Source: Uloborus plumipes (lineage: Eukaryota > Arthropoda > Arachnida > Araneae > Uloboridae). From it: a stretch of DNA of 64,000 nt. Under the pieces are notes generated by a model. That model did not search any database. It was not told the DNA's origin and saw nothing but the letters and a program-made list of their open reading frames with translations. Below are positions 57,808-64,000 of this stretch, piece by piece (position 1 is the stretch's first letter; every line of letters starts with the position of its first letter). The position numbers were made by a program, and so were the translations under genes. Location of the stretch: contig JAXGGA010000086.1 of NCBI GenBank assembly GCA_038373865.1, positions 1-64,000 of the forward strand, given 5' to 3'.

Positions 57808-60404
57808 TAGTATGCACCCTAACTTAAAATCTTTTCTTCTTGCATATTAAAAGTATCTGCAATTCTTGTATGTTATAGAAATGTTATAAATAAAGAGGTT
57901 GATGCACATACTTATATAATATTTTATGTTGATTTTACTTTATTGCAACTTTTTTTTTGCAGCATAACAGAAAAAATTACTTCCACTCTGTGTATGGTTA
58001 ATGAAAATATTTTCACTAACAGTAAAATGTGTACTGTACATCTTAATCAATCTCCCCTTACGGGGCAATAACGTTGCATGTTTTGCAATTTTGATTGCTA
58101 CTACAAGATTAGTTGTATTTTATTGCAATATGTGTCCGCCGCTTCGATATTTAAACGATGACTAAAGATATGTTACGTATGATCTGCTATTATTTTGCAT
58201 TAGTAAAATAGTTGCAGATTACGTATATTAGGGTTACAAGAAGCTCATCTTTCGTTTCAAGGAATTTGAACTGAATTAGTGTGTTCTGATAAGGTATGAT
58301 CTGAAAAGACATTCAACTAAAGCTACTGTCGATGCATTGCACAATATTTTAGACACATAGTAATATCAGCAATTTTTTTTTCTCGCGTTCTCTATATTTC
58401 AAGTTGAAAAACTGAAGTCGTTGTTGCTACACAGATATCTATATCGAGAGAAATTGTTCAACACTATGTAGCACATTTGTAGTTGTAAGTAAAATACAAA
58501 CAAAGTAAGAGAGCGTAATTCGGAGAATATATCATTTAAAAATTAAATGTAAGGACTTTTGATAGTCTTTTAACTGTTATCTTTACTCCTCTGTTTTTTT
58601 TTCTCTTCCTTTAAGAAAAAAATAGCATCACTTATTGTTAAGGACATTTTGTAAAAAAAAGAAGAAAAAAATATCTGTCTCTGTGTACTGTCTTATCGGT
58701 TATACTATCTTATTTGTGTTGTCTCTAGCAATCGATTTTTGCCTACTTTGATGCTTTTATACGTGTTCTATATCTGATAATGTCATAAAATGTTTTTCTG
58801 TTTTTGCTTTCCTTCAGATCGTTAGAAAGTCCAAAACGCATGGATTAATTATGCGTAGCTATTTTTGGTTCTGCAGAATCCTGATAAAAATGCACAAACA
58901 CAATTTGAATTCAGAAAAGAGAATCGGAAACCTTTCAGAAACTGCACCTCACGAAAAAAAAAAAACTAAATTTTTTTTTAAACGTAAACTCTGATGGTAA
59001 ATATACATTTTGCTATGGGGGAAATATTGACAAAACGGAAACTTAAAGAACTTTTGAAGATAAGAATGCAAAAGTAAAATTTATTCAAGATCAAAGGTAT
59101 GTGGTCATGAATCAACATAAGAAAAATCAGTTCTGGTAAATCAATGCACATGAAAAGAAAGCAGAAGATTTTTTTTTCAAAGCAGAACTTTAATGTTGTT
59201 GACTTTTATTTACAATATAGGCGCTAAAATTAATCTGAATTTCTAAAAACTTATTTAATTTTCGTTCCTAGAATTTGTTATAAATACTCCAAGTGAAAAA
59301 ATAAGTATAGCTGAGAATAAATTTGTTAATTATTTGTTTGTTGAATAAGAGTTGTCGGGAAATTGATTGCCGTATGTTGTTCTTCAACTAATAGTTTTAC
59401 ATCCAGCCATGAACAATTCAAATTGCCATTTGACACACAAATTAAACGGCAGTTCAAAGTTAATTATGTTATAATATATCGATTTAATGCAACTCTTGAA
59501 ATAAAACCATAAATACATTAGTAATACTAAATAATTCACCAATTGGCTGAATAAGAGTTTATTGGCTGAATTTTATCGTCGTTCATCGAAACTTTCATTG
59601 CATAACTTAACACGTTTTTTTATGCTTTATCACTTTACAATTTTAACATTTTTCTACATTATTAATAACACTATCCACTAACTACAGCTGATAAGACAAC
59701 TATCTGAAATTAGCCTTAAGTTTCATTTTCTAGAAAATTTGAATAACTGACTTAAAAAATTGAAACTGCGGAACAAGGCTTAGACTATTAACTAACCTTT
59801 CATTAATTAGAACATATAAATATAAAAAGGCATATATCACACTTATTTTTCTAAAGAAACACTCAACACAATATACGATTTCAAAAGAAATCATAATCAG
59901 AAGTTAATATACGATTAAAAATATAAATAACATGTCCCATTAATAGTTGAAGTTATACACATTAAAATTGGGAGTTATTTGAAAAAAAAAGGAAAATTTT
60001 GTGTACATGTATTTGTATATGTAGTTTCCCATTTTAAATCCGCCAAATATTTTGAAGTTAAATAATTCAGAGCCTAACCGGTGGCGCACCACACTAGTTA
60101 AGATTTGCCACTTTAAAAAACTAAAACAGGTATGTTTCTAATTTGCAGTACATGGTATTAGAGTTAAGAAATTCTTGCATTATAAAAAATACTGCATAAA
60201 TAATAAAAAGGTTTTATCTTATACTACAAGTGAAAATGAATATTTATGCCTCTCCGTAAGAGCATAGAAGTCAGAATTAAATGTTTAAAAAAAGTAACTG
60301 CAAACTAACTGATTGTGTAACCCACCTGCTACCTGGTGCCAATCCATTGTATACAATAAACAATTATGACTTGTCTAGCAGAGGGAAAAAGACATCGCCC
60401 CACC
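57808..60404. other. AT-rich intergenic DNA
   Basis: No gene, tRNA or clear repeat seen; A- and T-runs near 58376, 58950 and 59170. Confidence 0.5.
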
Positions 60405-60405
60405 C

Positions 60406-60517
<112 letters not shown>

Positions 60518-60519
60518 GT

Positions 60520-62090
60520 AGTTGCTTTAAAATTCAATTTTCTTTTAAAATAGCATAATACAGTATTTATTTAAATTAACAAACTTTGGACCTCTTGAAA
60601 CTCTTGAAAGTGCGTTGATCAAACATATGCAAGTATGAACTCCAAACAGTGAGATTTTTAGCTATTGTTAATAGGAAGCATTTCCTGCTAACTACTACAC
60701 TATTAGTTTAGTATGTCATTGCTGACGTGTTTCGCTCACAGCAGTTAAATTGCATCAGAAGATTTATTCTAAAAGCTTTCACTAATAGTAAGTCTAAAAT
60801 CCTTGTTCAGAAGTTAAAAGCTTTCTCTTTTACAGCAATATAAATTTCAAGCTAATGCATTGTTTTCGGATTGCAAAAGCTAACGGAAATATATTTCTAC
60901 TCATTAGCATAATTGTCTACGAATATTTTAGAGACGTTTTCAAAGGACAGAGAGCAAATGCTCAGCTATTTCTAGAAGCTATAAATAAAATTTAAGCATA
61001 TCATTTAAGTCACCACGACTTAAATCGTCATGAGTTCGTTCCATAAACGAACGGTTTTTTTAAGTGTTATTGTACTCCAGTTTTTGGTACGTATTTACTT
61101 GAAATAAAAAAAACAGTCATTTATAACTTCTGCATCTTTTAACTTTGTTCTTTAGATTTTCTTTTCCTCTTAAAAATATGATATTAACTTCAAATGAGTA
61201 AATAAATACTTGCTCGTTAACGAGTTCATTTCTAATCAGTCACCACATCAGTTTAAAACCTCGGTACGATAGTGATTGGTGGGGAAAAGTAAAATAAGTA
61301 AAAATAGTCAAAGAATTCAACATTGTTATGAGTAAATAATATCTTTAAACAATTTCAACAATAGCTGTTAGTTAACAATCCGTAGATTTACTGATACTTT
61401 TTTCATAACTTTAAGATCTTTTAATTACTCCACAATTAAAGTTCGTCTTACCAAGCTGTACACCCATATTTTTGCAGCCAAATAATTTTCACTACCGTCT
61501 CAAGCACTAATTTCTCCTAATTTGTACCAACCTCGCCCACTAATTGCAACAGTGTAATCACTCATATAAACTTAACTATTAACTTTGTGATTAACATTTA
61601 TGTTGACATAATGGTTTCACAGGAGTGATGAATGTTCATGAATGTTAATACTGACTTAGTTCTCAGCTTTATAAGACCTATTTTTAATTGCTGTTTAAGT
61701 TTAGCTCTTAATAGTTCTACCTGACGAAACTTATTTTTTTACTATTTTTGTGTACACTAGCTGACACGCTCGGAGCATTCGTGCATGGCAGCATTAATTA
61801 AAAATATGATTTTTTTAACGGCAATTTTCTTGGAAAGTAGGTACAAGGTGAATAATTATTTTTCGCCGATTTGAAAGAAAATGATATGATGCCTTTCTTT
61901 CATAGTTTTATGAAGCATTAAGAAAACAGCAACAAAAAAAGTACCTTTTAGAAAGATTATTCATGTTAAAATACGCATGTATCTTTCTGATTTTAATGCA
62001 ACAGTATAACTGTGGTTTCAAATCCTGAAATGACTTTGAAGTATATGTTCTTGGAAATTTGGATCAAAATAACCAGTGAGAAAAAGTCAA
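60520..62090. other. AT-rich intergenic DNA
   Basis: No gene supported. A small hairpin occurs near 61036-61053 (gttcgt, ccataa, acgaac). Confidence 0.5.
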
Positions 62091-62092
62091 TA

Positions 62093-62170
62093 AAAAGTGA
62101 CTAATCCCGTAACAGGATCGAACCTACGATCCTAATGCAAGGCTCTTTTCAACCACTCCTCTGCATTTTA
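62093..62170 (-). repeat. tRNA-like sequence, minus strand
   Basis: The minus strand reads gcagaggagtggttgaaaag, then gccttgcattaggat and gtaggttcgatcctg, that is, A-box-like, anticodon-arm-like and B-box-like parts in order. The anticodon stem does not pair properly, so I take it as a SINE head or tRNA relic rather than a working tRNA gene. Confidence 0.45.
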
Positions 62171-62599
62171 GCTTACTATTCATTGAAGTAATGTGTAGTG
62201 AAAATCGGAAAAAATGGTGCTTTTGACACAAAAGAAAACAATTTTTGATAGACAATGGGTCTGTTTTTCATCATTAGTCGTCTCAATAAGATTTAAAATG
62301 AGGAATAAATCATAGAATTTGAGAAAGAAATAGGGAAATTCTCGCATAAATATAGAAAAACAAGCTAGGGTAATAATGTATAAGATTGTATGGGGGGAGG
62401 GGGGTGTCGGTAACAAATGATGAGGAAAAAGGTCTATTATTATTTAGAATGCTTTGAAAAATATTATAAAAACTAAACTAACATACTGGGAAAAACTGAA
62501 ATATAAAAAGAAAAGCAAGCATAAAAACTAAATAAATAACGAGTAGAATATTAGCAAAAGATCAATAAGAGCATTACACAACGTAGGGAACTAAAGAGG
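62171..62599. other. Short intergenic stretch
   Basis: No gene seen; a G-rich run at 62391-62405. Confidence 0.4.
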
Positions 62600-62786
62600 T
62601 GGGGCCTTGTTGGCCTAGAGGTAGAGTATTCTCCTCGTAACCAAGAGGTCGCGGGTTCGAGTCCCGCCTTGCCCATGGATGTCTCTTTAACTCTCTGTGC
62701 CGTAAATATGTCTTGTGCTTGTCAGAAGGCAAGGCGCATAGGACGCAGTCTTCATGTATGTCGAAGCTGATGGCTTCTGTATAGAA
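62600..62786 (+). repeat. tRNA-derived SINE
   Basis: The head has gttggcctagaggtagagta (A-box region) and gggttcgagtccc (B box). The body has ctctgtgccgtaaat, gcaaggcgcataggacgcag and catgtatgtcgaagctgatg, the same 3' part as the SINE at 52145. It ends before an A-run. The target duplication is unclear. Confidence 0.82.
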
Positions 62787-64000
62787 AAAAACAGCTGGAG
62801 AGGCGAATTAAATTTCAAAATGTTTCTATAACCAAAAGAAACAGCTAAAAAAGGTTGGTGGAAAAAGCACAATATATAGACTCTAATACTTGAAAAAGAA
62901 AACTGGTTGGTTTTTATTATTTTTCCCCTTAATGATATAAGACTCCAAAGCAAATAGTCAGAGCTAGTGAGACTTCCAATCTAGTTTTGCTTATGTAAAA
63001 TCAATTTGCTGACGAAGTCGAAGAGCTCACAGGTAAGAAAGTCCAAATGCAAAGCAACGAATCTAACGGAGGCAAAACCCAACTCAGTTTCTTTGAGAAA
63101 AAGTAGAAGGTAAGGAAGCTTTATTAAAAGCTTTTTACAGGGTGTTTTAGAAAAGAACCCCTTACTTTGAAATGACCTAACAAGGAAAGAAGTGACACAA
63201 GTGGTATGTTGGACAGAGAAGTTCAGAAATTTTTGTTTGCCCGGTTTTCCAAAACAGTTCAAATATTGGTCAGTAAAGGACAATGTAGTCCCAAATGTCT
63301 TTTAAATAGGGTATAAAAGTGTTTTTATTAAACAAAGGTCCAATCTAAAAGGCAAGGTATGACATTTTTCCCGTTAATAGGCAATAAAACCAAAGGATTA
63401 AGTTCCAACTTTACTGAGACGCATGCTTATGCTGTAAATATTGCAACGAGTGCGTTCACACTTGAACCTTCGTTTGCACCATGTAATTGCTGCGAAAGGC
63501 CTCCATACCGAACTGATTCTTATGAGATTTGCACTCTGTACTTGAAAACATTTGCATAAATAATTCCAGACCTGTGTGCCCAACACCCCTCTTTCTCTTC
63601 ACCTTAAGAATATCCAATTGATCTGCTGAGTCTATTCTGAAACACTAGCTTCAATGAACATATAAATGCGTCTAGCTAAACTATATGAATCAAAGAACTG
63701 AACTAACTGAAACAATAAAACTGAAACTCTAAAACTGAAACAATAAAGTTCTTTTTCCGCTTACTCCATTTGACACAATTGTTAAGGTCACGTTATTATA
63801 ATACCTTATTCAATACAATTGTTATATCATTTCACTAGCATAATTTTCAAATAACTATATTTCAGACAAGTAAAATGAAAGTGATGCTGAATTTTAAGTT
63901 TAAAAGCAAAATTTATTTTAAGTTTTTTTTTCTATCTTATGATCTTTTGGTGGAGTTAAAACGTGCATAATATCATTTGAATATACAAACCTTCATCATA
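62787..64000. other. Intergenic DNA to window end
   Basis: No supported gene. The part at about 63140-63590 is somewhat richer in G+C, but open frames there (62 to 100 codons) have no motif and overlap on both strands. Confidence 0.45.

Overview
This is a 64 kb piece of AT-rich eukaryotic nuclear DNA. The only host gene I can recognise is an arthropod-type neuropeptide receptor with spliced exons. The rest is long AT-rich non-coding sequence with microsatellites, tRNA-derived SINEs, Tc1-like DNA transposons, MITE-like inverted-repeat elements and a rearranged BEL/Pao LTR retroelement. The receptor is an arthropod trissin-receptor orthologue. Together with the SINE content this suggests an arthropod with a large intron-rich genome, probably a chelicerate and perhaps a spider; that taxonomic guess is inference only. 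No operons, CRISPR arrays or other bacterial features are present.

Layout. 0-9.9 kb: non-coding, with a ~1.1 kb foldback, two related ~215 bp MITEs inside a diverged tandem duplication, a tRNA-SINE, and a 110 bp palindromic element with a second copy at 13.6 kb. 9.93-11.66 kb: a TA-flanked Tc1-like transposon whose otherwise open transposase frame is broken by a 300 bp tRNA-SINE with a 13 bp target duplication. 11.7-24.7 kb: AT-rich DNA with a minus-strand SINE, an ACTGTAAAA-type repeat and a 262 bp tandem duplication. 24.7-29.9 kb, minus strand: the trissin-receptor-like gene, three coding exons giving a 468-residue class A GPCR, with large AT microsatellites in intron 2 and just after the stop codon.

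30-41 kb: a MITE, a decayed Tc1 remnant, a 2.27 kb BEL/Pao cluster (33.63-35.90 kb) containing five LTR pieces in alternating orientation but bounded by one 5 bp duplication, a second Tc1 relic at 39.1-40.3 kb and a 264 bp MITE. 41-64 kb: mostly featureless AT-rich DNA, with a palindromic microsatellite, a MITE family with three good copies plus one diverged copy, several tRNA-SINEs, a 1.5 kb TA-flanked element and a compound microsatellite.

The receptor is the only gene likely to serve the host: it should be a membrane receptor for the cysteine-rich peptide trissin. Everything else with coding character is transposon-derived, and the mobile parts act on each other rather than on host pathways. 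The most unusual structures are the BEL/Pao cluster, whose two LTR subtypes are paired in inverted rather than direct orientation, and the SINE-split Tc1 element.
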